From Acidimicrobiia bacterium (lineage in GTDB: Bacteria > Acidobacteriota > Vicinamibacteria > Vicinamibacterales > UBA2999), in NCBI GenBank assembly GCA_016871275.1, contig VFZG01000007.1, positions 62,001 through 126,000 on the forward strand: a DNA stretch of 64,000 nucleotides, given 5' to 3'. Within the stretch, counting starts at the first letter, position 1; each line of letters begins with the position of its first letter. The notes under the pieces are model-generated. The model was not told the origin of the DNA and searched no databases. It saw only the letters and a program-made list of their open reading frames with translations. Shown one piece after another: positions 53,083-61,612 of this stretch. The position numbers and the translations under genes are program-made.

Positions 53083-54267
53083 TCAGTGGTGAGTGGCGCC
53101 CATCGTCATCGGGGCCGCCAGCTCCTCGCGAATGACTCTCGACAGCGCGTCGTCATCAACCGCCTTGGTACGGTCGGCGAGCGCGGTGACCTTGACGTAG
53201 AGGCGTTCGAGCTCCGGTTGGCGGAGGCGATGCCCCAGCGCGCGGCAGCGCGCGTCGAGGCCGCGCAGGCCGGAGTGTTTGCCCAGCACGAGCCGCGTGC
53301 CCGGGGCGCCCACCGATTCGGGCCGCATGATTTCGTAGGTCAGCTCGTGTTTCAGCATGCCGTCCTGGTGGATGCCGGCCTCGTGCGCGAACGCATTGGC
53401 GCCGACAATCGCCTTGTTGGGCGGCACCGAGACGCCGACGACCGACGACAGTGCGTTGCTGGTCGGCACCAGCGCCGGTGTGTGAATGGCGGTGCGATGG
53501 GGCAGCGCATCGGCGCGAACCTCGAGCGCCATCACGATCTCTTCGAGCGACGCATTGCCGGCTCGTTCGCCGATGCCGTTGATGGTGCACTCCACCTGAC
53601 GGGCGCCGGCCTGCACGGCGGCCAATGAGTTCGCCACCGCAAGGCCGAGGTCGTTGTGGCAGTGGGCCGAGAGCACGGCGCGATCGCCAATGCGGTCGCC
53701 GACCGTCTTGAAGATTCGCTCGATGTCGGCCGGCAACGCATAGCCGACGGTATCCGGCAGGTTGATGGTTGTCGCACCGGCGTTCACCGCCGCTGCCGCG
53801 ACGTCGCACAGGAAATTGAGGTCGCTGCGCGTGGCGTCTTCCGCTGAAAACTCGACGTCGCCGCACAGGCCGTGCGCGTGGGCCACGGCCGACGCGATCT
53901 GTTCCAGGCACTGCGCGCGGCTGATGCGCAACTTGTGTTCGAGATGAATGTCCGATGTCGCCAGGAAGACGTGGATGCGAGGACGGGCGGCCGGCGCCAG
54001 CGCCGCCCACGCCCGGTCGATGTCGGCCGGAATGGCCCGGGCCAGGCCGGCGATGATCGGCCGGCGCACGTTGGTGGCAATCGTGCAGACGGCGTCGAAG
54101 TCGCCGTCGGACGAGATTGGAAAGCCCGCCTCGATGATGTCCACGCCCAGACGATTGAGCTGCTGCGCCAGCAGCAGCTTCTCCGCGGCGGTCATGCTGA
54201 AGCCGGGCGCCTGCTCGCCGTCGCGGAGGGTCGTGTCGAATATTAGAATTTGTGACGTGGTCGCCAT
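53083..54267 (-). CDS. leuA: 2-isopropylmalate synthase lacking the regulatory domain
   Basis: The 394-aa enzyme has the DRE-TIM barrel: ILIFDTTLRDGEQAPGFSM, LSAHCHNDLGLAVANSLAAVQAGARQVECTINGIGERAGN, and FAHEAGIHQDGMLKHELTYEIM. The protein stops after the connecting subdomain and lacks the ~120-residue C-terminal leucine-binding dimer domain of the 510-aa LeuA. Leucine feedback inhibition is therefore not expected. An alternative reading as (homo)citrate/methylthioalkylmalate-type synthase exists, but the leuBCD neighbours argue for LeuA. First gene of the operon. Confidence 0.92.
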   Translation of the reverse strand: MATTSQILIFDTTLRDGEQAPGFSMTAAEKLLLAQQLNRLGVDIIEAGFPISSDGDFDAVCTIATNVRRPIIAGLARAIPADIDRAWAALAPAARPRIHVFLATSDIHLEHKLRISRAQCLEQIASAVAHAHGLCGDVEFSAEDATRSDLNFLCDVAAAAVNAGATTINLPDTVGYALPADIERIFKTVGDRIGDRAVLSAHCHNDLGLAVANSLAAVQAGARQVECTINGIGERAGNASLEEIVMALEVRADALPHRTAIHTPALVPTSNALSSVVGVSVPPNKAIVGANAFAHEAGIHQDGMLKHELTYEIMRPESVGAPGTRLVLGKHSGLRGLDARCRALGHRLRQPELERLYVKVTALADRTKAVDDDALSRVIREELAAPMTMGATHH

Positions 54268-54367
54268 CTGAGATTAGCCAGACTAAGAGAGTAGGGCTGA
54301 CGACCCAAATAAGTCAAAATAATAATATCTATAGACGACTCGGTATTTGGTTATAGTATGCCTGTCG
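54268..54367. promoter_or_regulatory. leuA/LysR divergent control region
   Basis: AT-rich 100-nt region. Minus strand: TTGACT (54312-54317) and, 18 nt on, TACTCT as a likely leuA promoter. Plus strand: TATAGT (54352-54357), 10 nt before the LysR ATG. CTATA (54329-54333) and TATAG (54352-54356) form an interrupted dyad that could be a LysR-type operator overlapping the regulator's own -10. Confidence 0.55.
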
Positions 54368-55285
54368 ATGGAACTGTTTCAGCTCGAAGCATTTCTTGCG
54401 GTCGTTCGAGAGGGCAGTTTTTCGGCCGCGGCCAAGGCGCTGTACCGCACTCAGCCGGCCATCAGCCAGACCATCAAGAAGCTCGAGGACGAGATTGGCC
54501 GGCCGCTGTTCGATCGATCGAGCCGCCGCGGCGTGCTGACCGATGCGGGACTGGTGCTGGCCGATCATGCCGAGCGGCTGGTGAACCTGCGCGCCCGCGC
54601 CATGTCGGCGCTCGACGATGTGCGGCAGTTGCGGACCGGGCGGCTGACCGTGGCGGCCAACGAGCTGACCTGCCTGTATCTATTGCCGATCCTGCACGAA
54701 TATCGCCGGCTCTATCCGGAAGTGCACATCACGGTGCAGCGGGCCCTGGGCAGCCGCGTGCCGGCGCAGGTGCTCGACTACGGCGCCGACTTTGGCGTGA
54801 TCACGTTTCGCCCCGACACCGAGGCGCTGAACTCGATCGTGGTCTATCACGACGAGCTCGCGTTCGTGGTGCCGCCGGCGCATCCGCTGGCGCGTCGCGC
54901 CAAGGTCTCGATCGTGGAGCTGTCGCAGGAGTCATTCGTCGCGCATCACGTGTCGTCGCCCTATCGGCTGCGGGTGATCGAAACGTTCAAGAAGAAGCGG
55001 GTCGAGCTGCGGATGCCGGTGGAGATGCCGACCATCGACGCGATCAAGAAATTCGTCGGCATGGGCAACGGCGTGGCGTTACTGCCAGCCATCACCGTCG
55101 AGCGCGAAGTGGCGCGGCAGGAACTGGTGCGCGTGCCGGTGCCGGAACTCGCCTTCGATCGCAAGCTGCGGCTCATTCATCGCCGCGAAGGCCCGCTCTC
55201 CCATGCGGCGGAAGCGCTGCTGGCGGTCGTCGAAGCGCAAAGCGAGCTCCGGAAGGGCCGCTACGCCTTCGCCGCAGAGCGATAG
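54368..55285 (+). CDS. LysR-type transcriptional regulator
   Basis: The 305-aa protein has an N-terminal winged helix (MELFQLEAFLAVVREGSFSAAAKALYRTQPAISQTIKKLEDEIG) and a linker helix. The periplasmic-binding-protein-like effector domain runs from about 90 to 295. Divergent from leuABCD-ilvBNC, it probably controls that operon in response to a branched-chain intermediate, as IlvY and LeuO-like regulators do elsewhere; this is inference. I prefer ATG 54368 (MELFQLEAF) over an ATG-less upstream extension from 54347 because it starts at the conserved helix. Confidence 0.92.
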   Translation: MELFQLEAFLAVVREGSFSAAAKALYRTQPAISQTIKKLEDEIGRPLFDRSSRRGVLTDAGLVLADHAERLVNLRARAMSALDDVRQLRTGRLTVAANELTCLYLLPILHEYRRLYPEVHITVQRALGSRVPAQVLDYGADFGVITFRPDTEALNSIVVYHDELAFVVPPAHPLARRAKVSIVELSQESFVAHHVSSPYRLRVIETFKKKRVELRMPVEMPTIDAIKKFVGMGNGVALLPAITVEREVARQELVRVPVPELAFDRKLRLIHRREGPLSHAAEALLAVVEAQSELRKGRYAFAAER

Positions 55286-55341
55286 CGCCCGTGCGCGAGA
55301 GGCCGTGGCCGGGATGGGTGTCGAGGCGAGGGATCCTGTCG

Positions 55342-55347
55342 TATACT
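55342..55347 (+). promoter_or_regulatory. -10 element of the tRNA-Leu gene
   Basis: TATACT 37 nt before the mature tRNA 5' end. A TGTCGA at 55319-55324 is a poor -35 candidate. Confidence 0.45.
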
Positions 55348-55383
55348 TGTAGCTTCCTGCCGGCGTAAGAAACCCCTCCGAGT

Positions 55384-55470
55384 GCGGGAGTGGCGGAATT
55401 GGCAGACGCGCTAGCCTCAGGAGCTAGTCCGAGCAATCGGGTGGAGGTTCGAGTCCTCTCTTCCGCACCA
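55384..55470 (+). tRNA. tRNA-Leu (anticodon CAG)
   Basis: An 87-nt class II tRNA including an encoded CCA. Acceptor arms GCGGGAG/CTTCCGC pair (one G-T). The D arm contains GGAATTGGCAGAC, and the anticodon stem CTAGC/GCTAG encloses loop CTCAGGA with anticodon CAG. It has the long variable arm of leucine tRNAs (TCCGAGCAATCGGG...) and GGTTCGAGTC in the T arm. It reads CUG codons, the dominant Leu codon in this GC-rich genome. Confidence 0.97.
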
Positions 55471-55574
55471 CTCAACTCAGCATTGAGCCAGGCCGTCGCA
55501 TGCCGGCGGCAGCCGAGCGACGCGGGTCGACCGCAGCCGCCCGAGCTTGATGAATCGCCGTCCCAGCTTCGAGA

Positions 55575-55580
55575 TATGAT
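55575..55580 (+). promoter_or_regulatory. -10 element of udk, near-leaderless spacing
   Basis: TATGAT, 8 nt before the udk ATG; no Shine-Dalgarno sequence. A small hairpin (CTCAA...TTGAG, about 55471-55487) follows the tRNA and may end its transcript. Confidence 0.5.
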
Positions 55581-55588
55581 CGCGCCCG

Positions 55589-56212
55589 ATGCAGTCGTTC
55601 GTGATTGGTGTCGCGGGTGGCTCCGGGTCCGGCAAGACCACGGTGGTTCGCAAGATCGTCGATAGTCTTGGACTCGACCAGGTCACGCTGCTCCAGCACG
55701 ATCGCTACTACCGCGATCGTAACGACTTGCGGCTCGAAGAGCGGGCCGCGCTCAACTACGACCACCCGAACTCACTCGAGACGGACTTGCTGGTGCAGCA
55801 CGTGCGCGAATTGAAGGCCGGGCGGCCGGTCGACGTTCCGCAGTACGACTTCACGCGCCACGCGCGGCTGGCCGACCGCGAAACGTTTCAGCCGCGCCGG
55901 GCGCTGATTGTCGAAGGGATCCTGATCTTCACCGATGCGGCGCTGCGCGACCTGATGGACATCAAGGTGTTTGTCGACACCGATTCCGACACGCGCTTCA
56001 TCCGCCGATTACAGCGAGACGTGGCTGAGCGCGGCCGGACCGTGGAATCGGTGATCGAGCAGTACCAGAACACCGTCCGCCCGATGCACCTCGACTTCGT
56101 GGAACCGAGCAAACGCTACGCCGACGTGATCGTGCCGCTCGGCGGCCAGAACACGGTGGCCATCGAACTGCTGTTGACGATGCTGAGAAGTGTGGCGAAC
56201 CGGCAGGACTGA
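55589..56212 (+). CDS. udk: Uridine kinase
   Basis: The 207-aa P-loop kinase phosphorylates uridine/cytidine in pyrimidine salvage. Walker A is GVAGGSGSGKTTVV. LLQHDRYYRDRNDLRLEERAALNYDHPNSLETDLL is a hallmark, as are YDFTRHAR and RRALIVEGILIFTDAALRDLMDIKVFVDTDSDTRFIRRLQRD. Normal length. The tRNA-Leu gene lies 118 nt upstream. Confidence 0.95.
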   Translation: MQSFVIGVAGGSGSGKTTVVRKIVDSLGLDQVTLLQHDRYYRDRNDLRLEERAALNYDHPNSLETDLLVQHVRELKAGRPVDVPQYDFTRHARLADRETFQPRRALIVEGILIFTDAALRDLMDIKVFVDTDSDTRFIRRLQRDVAERGRTVESVIEQYQNTVRPMHLDFVEPSKRYADVIVPLGGQNTVAIELLLTMLRSVANRQD

Positions 56213-56227
56213 AGTCTTGTTGTCCCG

Positions 56228-56326
56228 CTACTGGCCCGGCGACATCATGACGTTGATGACCAACAGCATCAGCAGGATGAATGGGGCGGTGATCAGGAAC
56301 TTGACACGACGAAGGGGTCCCAACAT
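56228..56326 (-). CDS. Predicted 32-aa single-span membrane protein
   Basis: A small gene in the gap between udk and the next gene. It starts with MLGPLRRVKFLI, has a hydrophobic core FILLMLLVINVMM and ends SPGQ, giving one membrane span with a basic N-terminus. It has two GGAG motifs upstream (spacing 3-10 nt). The positive-inside layout and ribosome-binding site make it credible, but no homologue is known to me. Confidence 0.55.
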   Translation of the reverse strand: MLGPLRRVKFLITAPFILLMLLVINVMMSPGQ

Positions 56327-56361
56327 AGGCTCCTAATCTCCTATACGATGCGGCATCCTAC

Positions 56362-56802
56362 ATGTTCGGCCTGGTGATTTCCTTCACAATCGTCGCGTTT
56401 CAGGCGGTGATTGGGCCTCCCGAAAAGGTGCGCGCCGAGCTCAATGGCTGGTGCGCCGGCTGGCGGCTTGCTGCGGTCATGCCGGAGGTGGCCGAGGAGA
56501 TCAGGGCGCGCACGCCGTCGTGGCCGCCCAATCTGATTCCGGGAGACTTCAACGCCGACGGGCGGACTGACCTGGCAATGCTTGTCGACTGCAAAGGCCA
56601 GGTGCAGTTGTTCGCATTCGTGGCGGCCAGTCAGGGATTCACGACCTACACCCTCGACCAGCCACAGCCGCTCGACCCGCGTCAGTTTCTGCACCTGATA
56701 CGGAAGGACTATGGCAGCGACGCGATCGGCGTCGAGTTCGAAGCCATCGGCGGTCGCGCGTGGGTGTGGCGTGACGGCCGATGGCAGTCGGTCGGTCGCT
56801 AA
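56362..56802 (+). CDS. Secreted FG-GAP-like small protein of unknown function
   Basis: The 146-aa protein has a signal-like N-terminus (LVISFTIVAFQAVIG). It carries one calcium-loop motif GDFNADGRTDLAML, typical of FG-GAP/VCBS repeats, and a C-terminal WVWRDGRWQSV. A single such repeat is unusual, so this may be a remnant or a minimal family. Its stop overlaps the S9 peptidase stop by 4 nt (convergent). Confidence 0.7.
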   Translation: MFGLVISFTIVAFQAVIGPPEKVRAELNGWCAGWRLAAVMPEVAEEIRARTPSWPPNLIPGDFNADGRTDLAMLVDCKGQVQLFAFVAASQGFTTYTLDQPQPLDPRQFLHLIRKDYGSDAIGVEFEAIGGRAWVWRDGRWQSVGR

Positions 56803-59141
56803 GGGGCGGTGGTCGTCGGCGGCGCCGGCGCGCCCTTCATCTCGTAGCCCGGAGGCTCCACGCCCATCAGGTGCCGCACGAAATAATCCCAGCGGCGACG
56901 CACCATGTAGGCCTCTGCGCCGAACCCGTGCCCGCGGTTCGGGAAGATGATCAGGTCGAAGTCCTTGTTCGCCTTAATCAGCGCGTCCACCACCAGCAGC
57001 GTGCTGTAGAACGGCACGTTGGCGTCCATCGAGCCGTGCGCCAGCAGCAGTTTGCCCTTCAACTGGTGCGCCACGAGCTGGTTCGCCTGGTTGTCGTAGT
57101 TGGTCGTGCCGTCTGGGCGCTTTTCGAGCAACCCCTGCCACTTCTCGGCCCAGTCATCTTCGTAAACGCGGTTGTCGTGATTGCCGGCCTGCGACACCCC
57201 CACTTTGAAGAAGTCTGGATGCCGGAACATCGCCGCCGCCGTCGCGAACCCACCGCCGGAATGGCCGTAAATGCCGGCGCGCTCGATGTCGATCCACGGA
57301 TACCGCGACGCCAGCTCCTTCATGCCCGCCACCTGGTCGGGCAGGGTGTTGTCGCCCATGTTGCCGTAGTAGGCGGCGTGGAACCGCTTCGAGCGCCAGG
57401 GCGTGCCCATGCCGTCGATCTGCACGACGATGAAGCCGAGCTCGGCGAGTGCCTGCGTGTCGCCGCGTGACGCGCTGAACTGGCGGCTGCCCACGCTGCC
57501 GGTCTGCGGCCCCGGATAGATATTGTTGATGATGGGGTACTTCTTTGACGGGTCGAAGTTGGTCGGCCGGTAGAGCAGGCCGTGGAGATCGCCCACGCCG
57601 CCGCGGTCCTTCACCGTGATCGGCATCGGCGGTTTCCAGCCGGTCGCCAGCAGGCGGGAAATATCCATCTGTTCGAGTCGCAGGATGGTCCTGCCGGTGT
57701 CATCCCGAAGCACCGACGTCGACGGCATGTCCGGCTTCGAATAGTTGTCGATGAAGTACTTGCCGGACGGCGACAACGAAATGTCGTGATCGGCGTCCTC
57801 GGGCGTCAGTAACTGCGGCGCCGTGCCGTCCATATTGGCCCGATAAAAGTGGCGGAAGTACGGATCGCGCCCGCGCTCGCGTCCGACGCCCGTGAAATAC
57901 AGCATCCGCCCGGCTTCATCCACGCGCAGCAGCGCCGTGACGTTGCTGTCGCCGCTGGTGATGGCCAGCTTCTGCTTGCCGCTCTGCAGATCGTGGAGGT
58001 AGAGGTGGCCCCAGTTCTCCTTCTGCGAGAACCAGATCGCCTCGTTCGATCCCGGCAGGTAGCGCCAGTTGGCGCGCCCCTGGCCGGACTCGAGGAAGGT
58101 TTCCGTCTTCTCTTCGAGGACTTCGCGAATCACACCGCTCCTCGCATCCGCCACCCGGAGGTTGGCCTGCTGGTGGTTGCGCGAGGTCGACACGAACGCC
58201 ACCTGGCTGCCGTCGGGGTGCCACTGCACGTCAATCCACTCGCCGCCGCACAGGATGTCGTCGCAAATCGTCGAGCGATGCTGATCCTGGCCCATCTCGA
58301 GGCGGATGACCTTCGGCCCCTCAACCTCGATGACGACGCGCTCGATCATGGTGATGTGTTCATCACCCGGCAGCGGATACTTCCACGCGCTGAGGGTAGG
58401 GTGGCCGACCACCGTGTTGACCAGGTACATCTCGCCGGTCTTGCGTTGATCCTGCTGGAAGGTGGCGATCTTTTTCGAGTCGGGCGACCACTTGAGCACC
58501 GGACGGCTGCTGAATCGCCAGCCGGCGTTGTCGGTGGCGTATCCGTAGTCCTTCACGCCGTCGCTGGTGAGCGGCGTGTCCGTGCCCGTGGTCATGTCGC
58601 GGACCCACAGATTCCAATCCTTGATGAAGGCGGCGTACTTGCCGTCGGGAGACAGCTCGCTGTTCGGCACCACGGCCGGCCGCGTGGTGGCCGCGCACTT
58701 GCCGCCCTGCACATCGCACGTCCAGCGGCGGTTATCGGCGTCGAACGAGAACGACAGTGCATCGGCTGCGAAGACGATTTGCTGGAACGGCAGGCGCGAC
58801 GCGGTGACCGGCTTGCCGAGCGCCGTTGAGAGCGACGCCGCCACGGCGGCGTGATTGAACGCCGGCGCCTTCGTGGCCTTGACCGCATCGACCAGGAAGA
58901 ACTGCGCGCCGCTTGCGTCCTGGTTGCGGTACCAGAAGCGGTCGCTGCCGGCGAGCCAGGTCGCGCGCACCGGCCCGTTGGCCACCAGCGGCGTGGTGTG
59001 GTAGTTGAGGTAGCGCTCCGCGCGCGCGTAGTCGTCCAGGCTCACGGCGGCGCGCGACTGGGCGGCGCCAGGGAGTGTGGCGGCGCACACCAGGGCGACG
59101 GGCGCCAGGAGTCGAACGGGGCGTTGAGCGAGCAATTTCAT
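56799..59141 (-). CDS. S9 family (dipeptidyl-peptidase IV-like) serine peptidase
   Basis: The 780-aa secreted protein has a signal peptide (LLAPVALVCAATLPGAAQ) and an N-terminal beta-propeller (about 90-510). The alpha/beta-hydrolase domain has nucleophile GIYGHSGGGFATAAAM. Asp in HGSMDANVPFYS and His in FPNRGHGFGAEAY complete the triad. It releases dipeptides (often X-Pro) from peptides. I chose ATG 59141 at the signal peptide. A CATACT 7 nt before it and no Shine-Dalgarno sequence fit the leaderless pattern. Confidence 0.93.
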   Translation of the reverse strand: MKLLAQRPVRLLAPVALVCAATLPGAAQSRAAVSLDDYARAERYLNYHTTPLVANGPVRATWLAGSDRFWYRNQDASGAQFFLVDAVKATKAPAFNHAAVAASLSTALGKPVTASRLPFQQIVFAADALSFSFDADNRRWTCDVQGGKCAATTRPAVVPNSELSPDGKYAAFIKDWNLWVRDMTTGTDTPLTSDGVKDYGYATDNAGWRFSSRPVLKWSPDSKKIATFQQDQRKTGEMYLVNTVVGHPTLSAWKYPLPGDEHITMIERVVIEVEGPKVIRLEMGQDQHRSTICDDILCGGEWIDVQWHPDGSQVAFVSTSRNHQQANLRVADARSGVIREVLEEKTETFLESGQGRANWRYLPGSNEAIWFSQKENWGHLYLHDLQSGKQKLAITSGDSNVTALLRVDEAGRMLYFTGVGRERGRDPYFRHFYRANMDGTAPQLLTPEDADHDISLSPSGKYFIDNYSKPDMPSTSVLRDDTGRTILRLEQMDISRLLATGWKPPMPITVKDRGGVGDLHGLLYRPTNFDPSKKYPIINNIYPGPQTGSVGSRQFSASRGDTQALAELGFIVVQIDGMGTPWRSKRFHAAYYGNMGDNTLPDQVAGMKELASRYPWIDIERAGIYGHSGGGFATAAAMFRHPDFFKVGVSQAGNHDNRVYEDDWAEKWQGLLEKRPDGTTNYDNQANQLVAHQLKGKLLLAHGSMDANVPFYSTLLVVDALIKANKDFDLIIFPNRGHGFGAEAYMVRRRWDYFVRHLMGVEPPGYEMKGAPAPPTTTAP

Positions 59142-59158
59142 GGGGGGAAGTATGCCAC

Positions 59159-59194
59159 GGCCGTTCGTGCGCGCGTTCAGGCGGCCGTTCAGCC
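59159..59194. repeat. 12-nt periodic array upstream of the S9 gene
   Basis: GGCCGTTCGTGC, GCGCGTTCAGGC, GGCCGTTCAGCC: three units of period 12, of the same word type as in the smc hinge and at 63576. Confidence 0.85.
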
Positions 59195-59206
59195 GATTGC
59201 AAGACT

Positions 59207-59235
59207 GAAGGCCGGGACCAGGGGACCCGGCCTTC
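59207..59235. terminator. Strong hairpin, likely terminator of the 59783-59248 unit
   Basis: Perfect 10-bp stem GAAGGCCGGG (59207-59216) with CCCGGCCTTC (59226-59235) and a 9-nt loop. It lies between the S9 promoter and the end of the minus-strand small genes. No T-tract. Confidence 0.65.
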
Positions 59236-59247
59236 GAGGGGACTGAG

Positions 59248-59361
59248 TTACTTCTTGCGGCTGCCAAACAGCATGGCTGTGACGAAACACGGCTCGCTCA
59301 CGGGCGGAAACATCGTCCCGCTCGCCAGAATACCGGTGCTTGCGCTGGCGGCGGAGGTCAT
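59248..59361 (-). CDS. Possible 37-aa protein, coupled to the upstream gene
   Basis: Its ATG overlaps the preceding stop (ATGA, 59358-59361). It codes for 37 residues, starting MTSAASASTGILASG and ending AMLFGSRKK, then a strong hairpin follows 13 nt after the stop. The start/stop overlap suggests real coupling, but there is no family match and no independent ribosome-binding site. Confidence 0.35.
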   Translation of the reverse strand: MTSAASASTGILASGTMFPPVSEPCFVTAMLFGSRKK

Positions 59362-59783
59362 TTCGTCGCGTGAAGCCGCCGCCACTCGTCACTGCCTTGA
59401 ATGGCGTCCCTGACCAGCTGCTTGGCCTGCTCGTCGGTCTTTCCCTCGACGCGGGCGTTCAGGTAGACGTCCAGCACCCACGCGCCGATCGCTTCAAAGT
59501 CGGGCTGTTTCAGATCTGAACGCCAGAGGCCGTCGGCGCGTCGGAGTCCCTCGTCGGAGGCGTAATACTGGTGCAGCCACTGCGCCGCCTGCATGAGATC
59601 GGCGCGATGGCCCTTGAGCCGCTCGGCCGCCAGCTTGCCGACCTGCTGCTCGAACTGACGCTGCTGGAAGTCCATCGACGCCTGCAGCTGGGAGGTCCGG
59701 CGGTTCTGGTAGTACACCTGGCCCAGCAGCACCACGACAATAACGAGCAACACGGTAGTGATCGGCCTGGAGCGATCCATCAT
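59358..59783 (-). CDS. Membrane-anchored coiled-coil protein of unknown function
   Basis: The 141-aa protein has an N-terminal membrane helix (PITTVLLVIVVVLLGQVYY). A coiled-coil-like helix (TSQLQASMDFQQRQFEQQVGKLAAERL) leads to a helical C-terminal domain with HQYYASDEGLRRADGLW and DFEAIGAWVLDVYLNARVEGKTDEQAKQLV. Not recognised. ATG 59783 has TATAAT 7 nt upstream that overlaps the promoter of the divergent sppA. Confidence 0.75.
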   Translation of the reverse strand: MMDRSRPITTVLLVIVVVLLGQVYYQNRRTSQLQASMDFQQRQFEQQVGKLAAERLKGHRADLMQAAQWLHQYYASDEGLRRADGLWRSDLKQPDFEAIGAWVLDVYLNARVEGKTDEQAKQLVRDAIQGSDEWRRLHATK

Positions 59784-59804
59784 CCGTGAAATTATACTGG
59801 TAAT
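59784..59804. promoter_or_regulatory. Overlapping divergent -10 elements (59783 gene / sppA)
   Basis: Minus-strand TATAAT (59791-59796), 7 nt before ATG 59783, and plus-strand TATACT (59793-59798), 6 nt before GTG 59805, share four bases. Both genes would be transcribed leaderless, and polymerases could not occupy both sites at once. The start codons are only 21 nt apart. Confidence 0.7.
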
Positions 59805-61556
59805 GTGAAGGGTTTGCGCTTCGTCGTTGGGTTCCTGATCCTCGCTACCGTGCTGTCGGTGGCGGCCATGTTGTTGCTGTATGCCGTGGCGTCGCGGGAA
59901 CCGGCCGTTCCGGCGCGCGCCACGCTGGTGCTGCGACCCTCGGGCGACCTGCCCGAAGTTGCGCCGGACCTGGCGTTTGTCGGCAGCGGACTGACGGTGC
60001 GGGCCTACACGGAGCTGATCCGCAAGGCGAAGGGGGATGCGCGCATTGCCGGCATCCTGCTCAGGCCGGGCGGCATCAACTCGCCGTTCTGGGCGAAGCT
60101 GCAGGAACTGCGCGACGCGGTCCAGGACTTCAAGGCCAGCGGCAAGTTTGTCCACGCGTGGCTCGAGTACGGCGGCGATCGCGAGTATTACCTGGCGTCG
60201 GTGGCCGATCGCGTCTACCTGCTGCCGTCGGCGTCGCTCGATCTCACCGGCGTGGCCAGTTACGAGGTGTTCCTGCGCGGCACGTTCGACTGGATTGGCA
60301 CCTATCCGGACTTCCTGCACGTCGGCGATTTCAAGACCGCGGTGAACACGTATCTCGAGAAGGCGTTCACGCCGGCCCACAAGGAGATGAGCGCGTCGCT
60401 CAATCGCAGCCAGTACGATCAGCTGGTGCGCACCATCGCGGATGCGCGCGGCAAGAGCGAGGCCGAGGTGCGCGCCCTGATTGACCAAGGGCCGTTCCAG
60501 CCGATCGACGCGCTCCGGGTCGGGCTCATCGACGAGGTGGCGTACGAAGACGAGCTCGACGACCTCGCCGACGAGCTCGAGGATGCCGACTATATCGAGG
60601 CCGAAGACTACGCGTCGGTGTCGTGGGAGCGGACCGGCACGCGCCGCCGCAGCAAAGTGGCGGTGATCCACGCGTCGGGCCTGATCAACTCCGGCAGCAG
60701 CGGCTTCGATCCCGTGAACGGCCCGGTGGCCGGCGCCGATTCGCTGATCGAGTACATCAGGGAAGCGCGCGCCGACCGCTCGGTCCGCGCCATCATCCTG
60801 CGCGTCGACAGCCCGGGCGGTTCATCCACGGCGTCGGATGTGATCTGGCGGGAGCTGTCGATCTCACGCGACAACAACCGGCCGGTGATCGTGTCGATGT
60901 CGGACCTGGCGGCATCGGGCGGCTATTACATTGCTCTGGGCGGCGACGCGATCGTTGCGCACCCCGGCACGTTGACAGGCTCGATTGGCGTCTACACCGG
61001 CAAGTTCGTCACCACCGGCTCGCTCGACAAACTGGGGGCGAACATCGAAGCGACCAGCGACGGCCAGCACGCGCAGATTTACTCGCCCGATCGCCGCTTT
61101 ACCGCGGCCGAGCGCACGAAGATCCAGGAGTCGATGCAGAACGTCTACGACCAGTTCGTGGAGCGCACCGCGGCGGCGCGCCACATGGCTCCCGAGAAGG
61201 TGGACGAGATTGCGCAGGGCCGGGTCTGGACGGGGCAGCAGGCCAGGGACCTCGGCCTGGTGGACGAACTCGGCGGCCTCTACACTGCGATCGATCTGGC
61301 CAAGCGGCGCGCGCGCATCCCGATGGACGAGGAAGTGGAGATGGTGGTGTACCCGCCGCGTCGCAGCTTCTACGAAGTGCTGGCGGACACGCTGTCGAGC
61401 CCGGTGGGCCGGATGCGTGCGGGGTCTACCTCGGACGCGTTGCTGGAGTTGCTGGGGCCGAGAGAGCGGCGGGCATTGGCCGCCGTGCTGGCCCCGTCGA
61501 GACTGTTCCGCTCAGGTCAGGTGCTGGCGCACATGCCGTATGTGTTTGTTCGGTAA
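59805..61556 (+). CDS. sppA: Signal peptide peptidase SppA (67K type)
   Basis: The 583-aa protein has an N-terminal membrane anchor and two S49 repeats. The first holds the catalytic Lys region [25 protein letters not shown]. The second holds the Ser in [33 protein letters not shown]. This is the Ser/Lys dyad split over the tandem domains seen in E. coli SppA. It degrades leftover signal peptides in the membrane. The GTG start follows a -10 by 6 nt. The gene ends directly at a 7-nt array. Confidence 0.95.
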   Translation: MKGLRFVVGFLILATVLSVAAMLLLYAVASREPAVPARATLVLRPSGDLPEVAPDLAFVGSGLTVRAYTELIRKAKGDARIAGILLRPGGINSPFWAKLQELRDAVQDFKASGKFVHAWLEYGGDREYYLASVADRVYLLPSASLDLTGVASYEVFLRGTFDWIGTYPDFLHVGDFKTAVNTYLEKAFTPAHKEMSASLNRSQYDQLVRTIADARGKSEAEVRALIDQGPFQPIDALRVGLIDEVAYEDELDDLADELEDADYIEAEDYASVSWERTGTRRRSKVAVIHASGLINSGSSGFDPVNGPVAGADSLIEYIREARADRSVRAIILRVDSPGGSSTASDVIWRELSISRDNNRPVIVSMSDLAASGGYYIALGGDAIVAHPGTLTGSIGVYTGKFVTTGSLDKLGANIEATSDGQHAQIYSPDRRFTAAERTKIQESMQNVYDQFVERTAAARHMAPEKVDEIAQGRVWTGQQARDLGLVDELGGLYTAIDLAKRRARIPMDEEVEMVVYPPRRSFYEVLADTLSSPVGRMRAGSTSDALLELLGPRERRALAAVLAPSRLFRSGQVLAHMPYVFVR

Positions 61557-61612
61557 AGTTGCCAGTTACCAGTTGCCAATCAACCCAACTGGCAACTGCC
61601 AACTGCCAACTA
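61557..61612. repeat. 7-nt periodic array with inverted half (sppA/PPIase junction)
   Basis: Forward words GTTGCCA/GTTACCA are followed by their complement (AACTGGC, AACTGCC). They form a perfect 11-nt inverted repeat, 61557-61567 with 61587-61597, in the tail-to-tail gap. It includes the PPIase TAG stop. The words are shared with 49933-49960. Confidence 0.92.

Noticed and set aside
54268-54367. Considered a T-box or leucine leader-peptide attenuator before leuA
   Set aside because: Only 100 nt, no leucine-codon run and no terminator hairpin.
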